Assembly (NCBI GenBank): GCA_003162425.1
Contig: PMOK01000113.1
Location: forward strand, 1 to 37,360
Direction: 5' to 3'
Source: Bryobacterales bacterium
Lineage (GTDB): Bacteria; Acidobacteriota; Terriglobia; Bryobacterales; Bryobacteraceae
DNA length: 37,360 nt
Both the position numbers and the translations under genes were made by a program. Below are positions 16,220 to 24,932 of this stretch, in pieces. The first letter of the stretch is position 1, and every line of letters begins with the position of its first letter. The notes beneath the pieces were generated by a model. It had not been told where the DNA came from and searched no databases. It saw nothing but the letters and a program-made list of their open reading frames with translations.

Positions 16220-17604
16220 CTACCTATCTCGTTCCCATAATATGGCCGGAGCGGGGGAATAGCTACGCAGGAAAACACTTAAGCAACGCCCGGAATTCCT
16301 CGTAAGGCAGGATACGGCGTACGACGTTAGCCCTAGCAATCGGTGGTAAGTAGAACCCTGCGTTTGGTACGCCCCGGACCCCTCGCTCGACTCAAAATCA
16401 ATATCTTGCGGACGCTGTGATTGCGCATCCTCCTGACCTCCAGCCGACCGTCGCACCCACCCGAGCGCCCACCAGGCAAATCCAGCCAATATCAGCGTAA
16501 GCGGCTGGAACCGCAAGAATTCAGCAAACGATTGCGTCAGCCAAGGGACGATGTAAAGCAGAGCCAGCCATCCGCCAAAAACCTCCCGTTCGTTCCCGGC
16601 GCACCTCAGCATCACTCCCGCTGCTAGCGTTACGGCGGGCCCTATCAGGATGGTGTCGTAAATCGGCGTGTACACATTCGAAACCAGAGCGCCGGCCAGG
16701 GTAGCAGCCCATAAACAAGTCACGCGAGGCCGCGCTCCATGAACTTGACTGCCACCACGCCATCGCCAGGATCGCGAGCGCCGCCAAGGCCGCCACAGCC
16801 GCCAGAACTTGCGCGAGCGTCGAAGCATTCCCCAGCAGCAAATGAAAAAACGAACCCACATCCACGTATTTGTTGCGGCGCAGCGCTGCCGCTGGACCGG
16901 TTGCCAGACGCCCGTAGAACTTCAGAGTGTCGAGCCACGCAGCGCCCCCTTTGATTCCCACCATTCGAATCGAAGCCAGCGCGAGCGCGGCTGCCCCTGT
17001 TATAGCCCCGCCCAGCATGCGCCAGCGCCGGCCGCAAAACAGCATCAGAACCGGGATCGCGATGAGTGTCGGCTTGAACAGCGCCAGCGCAAGCGCGAGA
17101 CCAGCGAAAAACCTGTGATTCCTGGCGCGGAAAAACACAAACAGCGTGACCGCAATGAAACCGAGTACGGAAATCTGCCCGCCGATCCAGCTCTCCATGA
17201 GGAACGGCATTGAGGATATCGCCAGCAGAAAACCGGTTCTCCTCTGCGGCTCGGAAAGCTCGACTGATCGAAGCAACAAAACGACCGCGGCTGAGTAAAG
17301 AGCCAGCGAGAAAGCGAGCCAGCCGACATACGCCCAGGGGTAGGGGAGCCGGGCGAAGAGGCGATAGATAAGTCCCGCGTAAGGAATGCTGGAGCCGCAC
17401 CTCCAAGTCGAGGTCGTACATACGCGCTGGTTCATACTGGTTCAAAATCTTCCCCGCCACGTAGAACTGCACGAAATCCCCGCCTAACGGACGGCCCATG
17501 GGGGTCTGGCCCTGAAATCCGCACACAATCAGCGCGGCCACTATCGTAATCCAGCTCAGAGCCCGAGCTTCGCGGCTTCCCGGCAAAGGTCCAAACCGAT
17601 GCAT
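16220..17604 (-). pseudogene. Glycosyltransferase family 87 (DUF2029) membrane protein, two frameshifts
   Basis: Three overlapping minus frames give one protein. The first (17604 to about 17400) has MHRFGPLPGS...GGDFVQFYVAGKILNQ. The second (about 17400 to 16740) has PYAGLIYRLFARLPYPWAYV...LALALFKPTLIAIPVLML. The third (about 16730 onward) has LWAATLAGALVSNVYTPIYD. Together they match polytopic GT87/DUF2029 proteins, which transfer mannose or similar sugars from a lipid donor at the membrane. The first break also seems to lack a short stretch where relatives carry a YPP-type motif. The second looks like a one-base indel. The last 60 or so codons before 16220 look non-coding. It may be a true pseudogene or suffer from sequence error. 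Confidence 0.8.
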
Positions 17605-17640
17605 CGCTATCTGGTGAATCGTCGAGAGTTAGGGGAAAGT

Positions 17641-17692
17641 GTAGGGCAAGCCTCTGGCTTGCCCCGGGACAAGCCGGAGGCTTGTCCTACAG
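17641..17692. repeat. Paired palindrome at the carD stop codon
   Basis: Two adjacent hairpins, GGGCAAGCC-TCT-GGCTTGCCC (17644-17664) and GGACAAGCC-GGA-GGCTTGTCC (17667-17687), form a larger inverted repeat with GTAG/CTAC ends. The right end provides the TAG stop codon of carD. The design matches the element at 161-275. It may act as a bidirectional terminator between carD and the GT87 gene. Confidence 0.75.
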
Positions 17693-18199
17693 CGGAGCCG
17701 GAAGCGCTAACGCAGCCTTAGCCAGCGCCTTCTCGATCAGTTCCACCACCTCGCACTCCCGCAATCCACGCGAAATGGATAGCTCGGTGATTAGCATGTG
17801 GCGGGCCCGGTCGAGCATTTTTTTCTCCCGGAACGAAAGCGGCTTCTCAGTCTGCAGCACCAGCAAGGTTTTTAGCACTTCCGCAATCTCCAGAAGTGTG
17901 CCCTTGCGCATTCGATCCGAGTTTTCCTTGAAACGGTCCTTCCAGTCGCACTTGCGCTTCGAGCTTCCTTCCGCAAGATACGAAAGCACTCTTGCGACCT
18001 CGCCATTCCGTGTCACCTTCCGCAGTCCGATCTCCGTAACGTGGGAGAAAGGCACCATGACGGTCATGCTGGTGTAGGTCAGGCGCAGGAGATAGAATCT
18101 TTCGGCTTGTGCGCCAAAGGATCGGGTGCTGATGTTCTCGACCGTGCCTATCCCATGGTTGGGATAGACGATCTTCTCACCGATTTGGAACAAGGTCAT
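17687..18199 (-). CDS. carD: CarD-family transcriptional regulator
   Basis: CarD-type proteins bind the RNA polymerase beta subunit through an N-terminal Tudor-like domain and stabilise open promoter complexes. The 170-residue product begins with the diagnostic FQIGEKIVYPNHGIGTVENI. A beta-rich section to about residue 60 and an all-helical C-terminal DNA-contacting domain (SYLAEGSSKRKCDWKDRFKE, EKKMLDRARHMLITEL) follow. Length and layout are normal. It is probably monocistronic, because a palindromic element follows its stop codon. Confidence 0.92.
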   Translation of the reverse strand: MTLFQIGEKIVYPNHGIGTVENISTRSFGAQAERFYLLRLTYTSMTVMVPFSHVTEIGLRKVTRNGEVARVLSYLAEGSSKRKCDWKDRFKENSDRMRKGTLLEIAEVLKTLLVLQTEKPLSFREKKMLDRARHMLITELSISRGLRECEVVELIEKALAKAALALPAPL

Positions 18200-18369
18200 A
18201 CGTAGACCGATGGTGCCTTGTCAAGTTGTTGGCTGCCCAACTCTAAGAATCCAGAATGACGATGTTAAGCCTAAGTGATGCCCTTGTCAACAGAATTTAA
18301 CGCGAACCATTGCGGGACCGCGCTTTCGAATAGTAGATCAAGGACTTAGCCTGACAAATTTCCGTGGGA

Positions 18370-18546
18370 ACCAGTACGTATGGAACGTTTTAATCCGGGC
18401 TCGTCGGAGGAATCTGTGGGTAAAAAGTCTTGAAATGGTCGTGCGGAGGGTCGGCGACTAAGCCGACGCCCCGCCGTCCCGCCATCCGTCGTGATCATCT
18501 GTCCCACTGGGTTCTGGCCCGGCCACAACGTCCTGGCCAGCGTTCG
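18370..18546 (-). pseudogene. Fragment of an ADOP-type ABC permease
   Basis: On the minus strand, RTLARTLWPGQNPVGQMITT matches the conserved TLARTLWPGQDAVGKVVT segment of the intact permease at 25780-28422. After a short garbled stretch, VGLVADPPHDHFKTFYPQI continues the similarity in another frame (relatives read VVGVVGDVRHE...). Nothing of the rest of an 880-residue protein is left. The 441-base gap between carD and padR (18200-18640) holds this fragment, the padR promoter, and nothing else I can identify. Confidence 0.7.
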
Positions 18547-18590
18547 CGATAGCTAGCGATGGTTTCTCCAGCGGCCGTTGCTCATAGGTG

Positions 18591-18621
18591 TTGACAGCCT
18601 ACCGGTTGTCTGATGTAGTAT
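18591..18621 (+). promoter_or_regulatory. Candidate promoter of the padR-ADOP pair
   Basis: TTGACA (18591-18596) is a perfect -35 box. TAGTAT (18616-18621), 19 bases further on, is the best -10 candidate. The following TATAGCTGTA and the preceding TGATGTAG give an AT-rich, partly symmetric stretch just before the ATG. That is a common place for PadR self-repression, though no PadR operator was proven here. Confidence 0.45.
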
Positions 18622-18640
18622 ATAGCTGTAGGCAGCCAAC

Positions 18641-18994
18641 ATGTCTGAATACAAAACGGACGTCCCGTACGGGACCCTGGATCTGCTGATCCTTAAAACA
18701 CTGGACACCATGGGGCCCATGCACGGCTACCGCATCGCCAGGAGAATTGAGCAGGTCGCGGAGAACCTCTTACGATTGAACCAGGGGTCGATTTATCCAG
18801 CTCTCATACGCCTGGAAGAGCAAGGCTGGATTCGCACGCAATGGGGAATCTCTGAGACCAAACGCAAGGTCAAGTTTTATTCGCTGACCAAGGCTGGAGC
18901 AAAGCAACTCAGTGTCGCGGTTCGGAACTGGGAGAGGGCGACGGCGCTGGTGGCACGGTTCTTCGTGAAAACAAAGCTGGAGGCGGAGTCGTGA
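18641..18994 (+). CDS. PadR-family transcriptional regulator
   Basis: The 117-residue winged-helix repressor has the PadR core pattern: YGTLDLLILKTLDTMGPMHGYRIARRIEQ, then the recognition region LRLNQGSIYPALIRLEEQGWI and the wing with KRKVKFYSLTKAGAKQL. PadR proteins usually repress a transporter gene beside them and their own gene. The stop overlaps the GTG start of the ABC permease (GTGA), a fixed arrangement of these pairs in Acidobacteria. Confidence 0.92.
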   Translation: MSEYKTDVPYGTLDLLILKTLDTMGPMHGYRIARRIEQVAENLLRLNQGSIYPALIRLEEQGWIRTQWGISETKRKVKFYSLTKAGAKQLSVAVRNWERATALVARFFVKTKLEAES

Positions 18995-21621
18995 AGCTTC
19001 GATTCGCGGCTCGGCGTCTTCTGGCGTTGCTTCGCAAGCGGCGTCTCGATGGAGAACTGGAGGGTGAAATTCTTGCTCACCTGGAGATGGCCGAGCTCGA
19101 TGCTATCGCCGCTGGCCTCACACCCGAAGAGGCTCGCCGCGAGGCCAACCAGCGTTTTGGAGGAATCCAACAGATGAAGGAAGAGCATCGCGATCAACGG
19201 AGCGTCCCGTGGGTGGAGAACCTGTTGAGAGACTTGCGTTACGGGATGGCATCGCTCGGGCGGGATCCCGGGTTCGCCGCGGTTACCATCGCATTACTGG
19301 CTCTCGGCATCGGCGCCAACACGGCAATGTTCAGTATCGTGGATGCGGTGATGTTGAAACCGCTTCCGTTCCCTGAGCCGGAGCGCATGGTAAGGGTCTG
19401 GGAATCCACTCCACAAGGGCGCAACGGCACCACCACGCTGACCTTCTTGGACTGGAAGCGGCAGAGCGATGTCTTCGAGGCATTGTCGGTGGAGAACCCA
19501 ACCAGCGCCGCGGTGGCGACTGGCGGCGATCCGGCGCGCGTTTCGGGTAAGCAGGTGTCCACCGATTACTTTCAGGTGTTCGGCGTGAAGCCTCAAATCG
19601 GGCGGACCTTCGCAACAGGGGAAGATCAGCCGGGAGCGGCTTCAGTGGTGGTGTTAAGCCACGCGTTCTGGCAAACGCAATTTGCCGGCGATCCTGGTGT
19701 TCTAAGCCGCGATTTGATGCTCGACGGTGAACCGCATAGAATCATCGGCGTTCTACCGCGGGGGAGTTTTGATCGTGACGAAGCTAGGTTCTGGACGCCG
19801 CTGATCTTCGCGCCGGATCAAATGAATCGCGGCCAGCATTGGCTCAACCCCATTGGGCGGCTGCGAACGGGAGTGAGCACCCAGCAGGCACAAGCCAAGA
19901 TGACCGCGTTGAGAGCCAGTCTAAATGACGTGATTTTCCAGAAGGACTGGGGCTTCGCGGTGGACCCGTTCGCGCAGATGCTGGTTGGCGATACCCTGCG
20001 CCGGTCCATCTACCTGGCGTCTGGAGCGGTTCTGATGGTGTTGCTCATCGCTTGCGCAAACGTGGCGAACCTGATGCTGGCCAAAGGCGCAACCCGGCGG
20101 AAGGAGATGGCGCTCAGAACCGCGCTAGGCGCCAGCCGCGGCCGTTTGATCGTGCAATTACTCACCGAGAGCCTGGTCCTATGCATGCTCGGAGGCGCGG
20201 CCGGTGTTGTGTTGGGCGCACTGCTGCTTCGTGTTGCGGTCCCGTTGCTCAGGACATCGCTGCCATTTACCGCCGATCTCAGCATGGATCTGCGCGTCCT
20301 TGGGTTCGCCGCGGCTGCCGTGATGGCGGCCTTGATCCTCGCTGGCCTGCTTCCTTCCTTGCAGACTTCTTTCGGCGCTCTTTCAAACGCCTTGAATCAA
20401 TCGCCACGGGGATCGTCTGGTTCGAGCGCGGCGGTGCGCCGGACCATCGTCATCGCTGAAGTCGCTGCTTCCGTCGTGCTCATTTGCGGCGCGGCGCTCC
20501 TGTTCAAGAGCCTGGCAAAACTTCAGCGGGTGGATCTTGGCGTACGAATCGACCATGTCATTACCATGTCCACCGATCTTCCGTCGGCTGCGTACCCGTC
20601 TCCAGCCAGCGCGGCCCGATTTTATGATGCCGTGGTTCAAAGGCTACGGGCCGTGCCCGGAGTGGAGCAGGCATCCGTCTCGCAGGGCTTGCCGCTTCAA
20701 GGTGTGCAATGGGGCGAATATTTGAGCTTGCCCGGAGTGAAGGACTTTTTCCTGGTTCGCTTGAAGCTTGTCGATCCCTGGTATTTTGGCACCCTGCAAA
20801 TTCCATTGGAGTCCGGGCGCGGAATTGGAGATCGGGATCGCGCTAGCGCTCCTCCTGTTGTAGTCATCAATGAGGAAGTGGCCCGGCAATTGTCGAAAAC
20901 ATTCGGAATTCGAAATCCCATTGGGCGAATCGTTGGCATCGACGTGCCGGGCTACGGCCCAATCCCGGAGTCGCTGGTAAAACTGCAGATCGTCGGTGTG
21001 ATTCGCAGCGAGCGTACCGCCGCATTGAACGCGCCGCCAGAACTGGTGGCCTATCTACCATTGGCCCAGGCTCCGCGGCAGGACATCAAACTGGTGGTTC
21101 GAACGCTGAACGATCCAGCGTCGGTGATGCCCGGGATTCGAGAAGCGGTGCGGCAGATCGATCCGCACCTGCCTCTGGGCGACGTGATGACAATGGAACA
21201 GGTGAAGCAGCAGAGCATACTCTGGGCGAGGCAACCCTCCTGGGTGCTTGGCGCCTTTGCTGGGGTTGCGGCTCTGATGGCTGCGCTGGGGCTTTACGGT
21301 GTTCTGGCGAATGCGGTGACCGACCAGCGCCGCGAGATTGGCATCCGCATGGCCCTGGGCGCGCGGCCGGGCGACGTGGTATCGCACACTTTGCGCAGCG
21401 CCCTCTCGATGCTCCTGGTGGGGCTTGCCGCCGGACTGGCTGGAGCTTTTGCGCTGACCCGGGCACTGAAGAGTCTCTTGTTCGAGGTGTCCGCGCTGGA
21501 CCCGGCCGCACTCGTCGTGGCCTGCGTTCTAATGACTCTGGTCGGCCTACTGGCGGCCTTGATCCCGGCCAGCCGCGCGGCGGGAGTGGATCCCATGACG
21601 GTGCTCCGCGAGGAAGGGTGA
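18991..21621 (+). CDS. ADOP-type (MacB/FtsX-like) ABC permease
   Basis: The 876-residue membrane protein belongs to the acidobacterial duplicated orphan permease family: two FtsX/MacB permease modules in one chain without an attached ATPase. A soluble N-terminal helical segment (about 1-75) precedes LGIGANTAMFSIVDAVMLKPLPFP. A periplasmic MacB-type domain follows. Then come the first FtsX block (ACANVANLMLAKGATRRKEMALRTALGASRGRLI), a second periplasmic part, and the C-terminal block (DQRREIGIRMALGARPGDVV). The usual start is GTG at 18991. Substrate and ATPase partner are unknown. It is controlled with the overlapping padR gene. Confidence 0.93.
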   Translation: MKLRFAARRLLALLRKRRLDGELEGEILAHLEMAELDAIAAGLTPEEARREANQRFGGIQQMKEEHRDQRSVPWVENLLRDLRYGMASLGRDPGFAAVTIALLALGIGANTAMFSIVDAVMLKPLPFPEPERMVRVWESTPQGRNGTTTLTFLDWKRQSDVFEALSVENPTSAAVATGGDPARVSGKQVSTDYFQVFGVKPQIGRTFATGEDQPGAASVVVLSHAFWQTQFAGDPGVLSRDLMLDGEPHRIIGVLPRGSFDRDEARFWTPLIFAPDQMNRGQHWLNPIGRLRTGVSTQQAQAKMTALRASLNDVIFQKDWGFAVDPFAQMLVGDTLRRSIYLASGAVLMVLLIACANVANLMLAKGATRRKEMALRTALGASRGRLIVQLLTESLVLCMLGGAAGVVLGALLLRVAVPLLRTSLPFTADLSMDLRVLGFAAAAVMAALILAGLLPSLQTSFGALSNALNQSPRGSSGSSAAVRRTIVIAEVAASVVLICGAALLFKSLAKLQRVDLGVRIDHVITMSTDLPSAAYPSPASAARFYDAVVQRLRAVPGVEQASVSQGLPLQGVQWGEYLSLPGVKDFFLVRLKLVDPWYFGTLQIPLESGRGIGDRDRASAPPVVVINEEVARQLSKTFGIRNPIGRIVGIDVPGYGPIPESLVKLQIVGVIRSERTAALNAPPELVAYLPLAQAPRQDIKLVVRTLNDPASVMPGIREAVRQIDPHLPLGDVMTMEQVKQQSILWARQPSWVLGAFAGVAALMAALGLYGVLANAVTDQRREIGIRMALGARPGDVVSHTLRSALSMLLVGLAAGLAGAFALTRALKSLLFEVSALDPAALVVACVLMTLVGLLAALIPASRAAGVDPMTVLREEG

Positions 21622-21817
21622 TTGGGATGCGGGGGCTTTCGGCCTTTGGTGTTTTAATAAGCCCGCTAACCAAACGACCTCGGCCCCGCGATCGGCCTTC
21701 CAACCGCTCGTCTGGTCACGAGCTCTTGGAATGCGACTTATCGGTACCGATCCCCGTCAAGGACCCCCAGACCGCCGTTTCGATGGAGTATTCGAGGGAT
21801 GAAAAGCCACGGTCCAC
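21622..21817. other. Non-coding gap at the edge of the accessory island
   Basis: The 196 bases between the end of the first ADOP gene and the convergent end of the DUF5131 gene hold no credible gene. I see no strong hairpin with a U-tract and no duplication that would mark an insertion point. Confidence 0.5.
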
Positions 21818-22624
21818 TTAGACCAACTGCACGAGCCCAGCGTCTTCGATTTCGAGTGCGTGTTTAAGGCGCAGCAGTGTAGGCAATGTTGGGTTCCGCA
21901 CTCGCGCGGGAAAACCATCATAAGTCCGGCCTCGAAGCGTCCTTCCCGTCGTCTTCTTGCGCACCCCGCCCCACTGCTTGAAGAAGAAAGGGACGTTAGC
22001 GGCTTTGCACTGTTCGCGAATAGAAAGAACCCACTCCTCTTTCATCGGCCGCGCGCCGGGTCCGCTTTCGCCGCCGACAATCACCCAAGAGATGCCCCTC
22101 AGCGGCAGATTTCCCAGATCTTCCAGAAGCGGCTCCACGGACAGGAAGCGCACAGCCGCAGGCGCGGCTTGAAGGTCGGCGATTCGTGGCAGTCCGTATT
22201 TACGATCCTCCACTGAAACACCCCACCATATGTGAGCGTCCTTCGCGGCTGTCCGAAGCGGCCCACTGAGCAGTTCCCGCAGGCGCTGGGAGCGCTTCGT
22301 AAGGACCTGATAGGTGTGCCAGTTCGCAAGCCGCATTGTCTCAGCCACCTTCTCGATATACTTAACGGGAACGCCGTCCTGGAACAGATCGCTCATCGAG
22401 TTGACAAATACCATCCGTGACTCGCTCCAGCGAAGGGGCTCGCCGAGTTTCTTTGGTACGAGAAGCAGATCGAAGCCTTGCTCGAAGGGATGTCCCTTCA
22501 CCCCGCGGAAGCGCTCGGCGAACCGTTCCGCGTAGCAATGCTTGCAACCCGGACTTATTTTAGTGCAGCCGCGCACCGGGTTCCAGGTTGCGTCCGTCCA
22601 CTCGATTTTTGAAAGCAGTGACAT
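21818..22624 (-). CDS. DUF5131 / phage Gp37-Gp68-like three-Cys-motif protein
   Basis: The 268-residue protein opens with SKIEWTDATWNPVRGCTKISPGCKHCYAERFAERF, where C-x7-C-x2-C is the defining three-cysteine motif, placed like the cluster-binding loop of radical SAM proteins. Further family patterns are VFVNSMSDLFQ, WHTYQVLTKRSQRL, WWGVSVEDRKYG, RFLSVEPLLEDL, WVIVGGESGPGARPM and PFFFKQWGG. Members occur in phages and mobile islands. The biochemical activity is not established. It starts six bases after the stop of its usual partner TcmP, so the two are one transcription unit. Confidence 0.9.
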   Translation of the reverse strand: MSLLSKIEWTDATWNPVRGCTKISPGCKHCYAERFAERFRGVKGHPFEQGFDLLLVPKKLGEPLRWSESRMVFVNSMSDLFQDGVPVKYIEKVAETMRLANWHTYQVLTKRSQRLRELLSGPLRTAAKDAHIWWGVSVEDRKYGLPRIADLQAAPAAVRFLSVEPLLEDLGNLPLRGISWVIVGGESGPGARPMKEEWVLSIREQCKAANVPFFFKQWGGVRKKTTGRTLRGRTYDGFPARVRNPTLPTLLRLKHALEIEDAGLVQLV

Positions 22625-22630
22625 CGAAGT

Positions 22631-23482
22631 TCAATCCCAAAGGTTCTTTTGATCGGTGCTGTATTTGAGCACATCGTCCCAGAATTTAAAAGCTGTCTCA
22701 CTCCGAGAGAATAGAGCAAGGTAGTAAAGTGGCAGATTTTTCTCGACAGACCGGACCAGCTTCATGCGATGCAGCGGCTTTTTAAGGTAGCCAAGGGATT
22801 CCATGCTCCTGCAGAACTCGTCGGCCAGAAACGGTCTGAAGTCACTCCTCCTGAGACCGACCACCTTCCAGCGTTCCCGCCACTCCGTATTCCCAAGCGC
22901 CTCGTCAATCTTCGTGGAATTGCCCTCGACGTAATGCTCATAATTACGATTCGCATCCATGCCGATGGCAAGCAGGACGACGAAATCGATGAAGACAGTG
23001 GAAAGCCTACGCATGGTCTCGAATTTGAGCCCGAAGTCGAACGGATCTACGAGACAAAGGCTCAGCACTCTATTCGTGGAAGAAGCCTTTGGTATTTCTT
23101 TGTAAATCCTCTCGATTTCGGCGTCGCAGTTGCCAGCGACGTATGCCACATTGGCTTGAGGCGCGATCCGTCCCGCACGGGCCTCCAAGGCGTCCAACAG
23201 GTCCTTGTCTTCCTCGCAGAAGATGTATTTGTCGAAAAGGTGCGTAACCGTCAGCGCGATGACGGGCGATCCTTTCAGAAATCTGCTCGTTTCCTGAACG
23301 CGGCTGTACCCGGCTCCGGCGTATAAATCGATATAGACGCGCTGATCCCACTTGTTCTTCATGCCGGTCGAGAACAGTTCGCTATAGAGGGCCAAGAGGC
23401 GATACTTCGTCTCCGCCCAGCCGCCCACTTCGGGAGTCACCAGGCCGTCATTGTCCACACGGAGATTCTCCGAACCGGCCAT
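22631..23482 (-). CDS. tcmP: Three-Cys-motif partner protein TcmP
   Basis: The product has 283 residues from the ATG at 23482; the GTG one codon earlier is equally possible. The pattern VGGWAETKYRLLALYSELF, YIDLYAGAGYSR, FLKGSPVIAL and LCLVDPFDFGLKFETMRRL fits TcmP, the family found beside three-Cys-motif proteins. YIDLYAGAG followed by FCEEDKDLLDALEAR resembles a SAM-dependent methyltransferase motif I and the acidic strand after it, so a methyltransferase-like fold is likely. Its target is unknown. The family's strict pairing with DUF5131 suggests the two act together on one substrate. Confidence 0.88.
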   Translation of the reverse strand: MAGSENLRVDNDGLVTPEVGGWAETKYRLLALYSELFSTGMKNKWDQRVYIDLYAGAGYSRVQETSRFLKGSPVIALTVTHLFDKYIFCEEDKDLLDALEARAGRIAPQANVAYVAGNCDAEIERIYKEIPKASSTNRVLSLCLVDPFDFGLKFETMRRLSTVFIDFVVLLAIGMDANRNYEHYVEGNSTKIDEALGNTEWRERWKVVGLRRSDFRPFLADEFCRSMESLGYLKKPLHRMKLVRSVEKNLPLYYLALFSRSETAFKFWDDVLKYSTDQKNLWD

Positions 23483-23606
23483 CACCTATTTATAAAACAT
23501 TTGCGTTCTGAAATGTATCGATCACGTGGCGTCCTCGTAATCGACAAACAGCCGCCTCGCCGTGAGAGTGAAGGACGGCGGGTTGCCGACCGCCCGGCCC
23601 AGTCTG

Positions 23607-24536
23607 CTATCGCAGCTCCATACGTAGCTCGCCGATACCAAACTGACCTTTGACACCACCCGGACTAATCAAGATGCATATCTTCTTGAGCGGGCCAGAT
23701 CGATGCCAAAACCAATCTGCGATAGCCTCTGACTTGAAGCTCAACTCTTCCGCGCCGTATTCTTTTTGACCCCCATGTTCTTGGCCGCGCTTCACAGAAA
23801 GTGCTTCACCGACCATACCAGCGGCGAGGTCAGGAATCGCCACGAAATCCTCGAATCCGCGAGCTTTGCCGTCGTACGAAACGGTATTCATCGCGAAGAT
23901 ACCTAGCTGGTGCGGCACAAAGAGTGCAGATAGCCGCGCAGCGAATTGATGCACATCGTCCAGACGCCCAGCATTCGCCACGATGCTGTCGTCGTCAGTT
24001 ATCCACGTCACGTCCATGCCCTTTGACGACCACGCTTCTAAGAACATCGAGAAAAAATGGGCAACTCGGGCCATCTGTTCAAACGCTTTTATGTCCCATT
24101 TTCCTTGAAGACCATGTATATCGTGCCACACTTGCATGGATGTGGGCGTTGAAGACAATTGTCCGAGTTGCTTCGTCACGGCGACCACGACAACATAGCC
24201 GTCAAGATACTCGGCAGCTTCCAGGAATGGGATCAGGGCGCGACGCCGCTGAACGTCATTCATGTTCTTGAAAGACATGCGCCTGCCATCCCTAAGGTAT
24301 TTCTCCCGGACTTCGTGGCATCTCGCAGGCCACTGGGGCGAACCATCTTCATCTGCGACAAGGAAGCCGTAAATGCGGAATTCGCTCTTGGGATGGTCTC
24401 CGCTGTAATCGGAACCGAACATTAAATGCGAGCCTCGAAATGGGGCAGAACGCGTTCGCTTAAGATAACGCGAGAACGCCTTGGCCCATGGCCATGCTTC
24501 CTTTAGTGTTTCATCAAATGGCTTCGTAGACTCCAT
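23607..24536 (-). CDS. Hypothetical protein, possibly DUF3800-like (RNase H fold)
   Basis: The 309-residue protein has no family I can name with certainty. HLMFGSDYSGDHPKSEFRIYGFLVADED at the start resembles the first strand and Asp of DUF3800-type proteins (usual form FIDESG...). VTWITDDDSIVAN and FVAIPDLAAGMVGEA resemble their later acidic positions. If so, it would have an RNase H-like fold with a possible metal-dependent nuclease site. There is no membrane segment. It lies 124 bases before tcmP on the same strand and may belong to the same module, though the gap could hold a separate promoter. Confidence 0.65.
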   Translation of the reverse strand: MESTKPFDETLKEAWPWAKAFSRYLKRTRSAPFRGSHLMFGSDYSGDHPKSEFRIYGFLVADEDGSPQWPARCHEVREKYLRDGRRMSFKNMNDVQRRRALIPFLEAAEYLDGYVVVVAVTKQLGQLSSTPTSMQVWHDIHGLQGKWDIKAFEQMARVAHFFSMFLEAWSSKGMDVTWITDDDSIVANAGRLDDVHQFAARLSALFVPHQLGIFAMNTVSYDGKARGFEDFVAIPDLAAGMVGEALSVKRGQEHGGQKEYGAEELSFKSEAIADWFWHRSGPLKKICILISPGGVKGQFGIGELRMELR

Positions 24537-24577
24537 GCTGGCGCTCCATTAAGCTAACGGCCACACGCCCCTCCTTC

Positions 24578-24820
24578 CTATCTTCGCGCAGCGGCACACC
24601 GGGAGAGTGCTCGCGGCAATTGGCGCACTGGCAGCGGACGCTTGCCTCCTCGACCGCCGTTTTCTAAAAACACCGAAGCACACAACTGCGAGTCGCCATT
24701 GGCAGTCGACGGATCCTTGGCCCGCAACTTAAATCGATAACCGCACATAGCCCATGCCCCGGCATATGCACGCAGATCGATTTCGCTCTTGAAATTGTCC
24801 AGTTCCGGGTCGAACATCAA
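24578..24820 (-). pseudogene. Remnant resembling the start of a DUF3991/TOPRIM mobile-element protein
   Basis: An 80-codon frame starts at 24820 with a good AGGAGAG site eight bases upstream. The first 20 or so residues, FDPELDNFKSEIDLRAYAG, resemble the N-terminus of DUF3991/TOPRIM proteins, which occur on plasmids and integrative elements. The reading then turns into low-quality Arg/Pro-rich sequence and ends at 24578, so only a broken stump seems left. Between 24537 and 24930 I see no other gene. Confidence 0.4.
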
Positions 24821-24932
24821 ATTTCTCTCCTACCGCCGCTCGGAACAGCCGAGCTGACATCAAAACCGGTGGCGGGGCGACCTTCCTGAGACCGGCGCTT
24901 TCGGCGTAACACCGGCGCCTGGTTCGAGTACA

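Noticed and set aside
16700..17420. Programmed frameshifting in the GT87 gene
   Set aside because: No slippery heptamer or downstream structure is seen at either break, and part of the conserved sequence seems lost at the first.
21086..21703. A 205-codon minus-strand frame over the end of the first ADOP gene
   Set aside because: Very rich in Arg, Pro and Ser, no ribosome site, and antisense to the conserved permease C-terminus.
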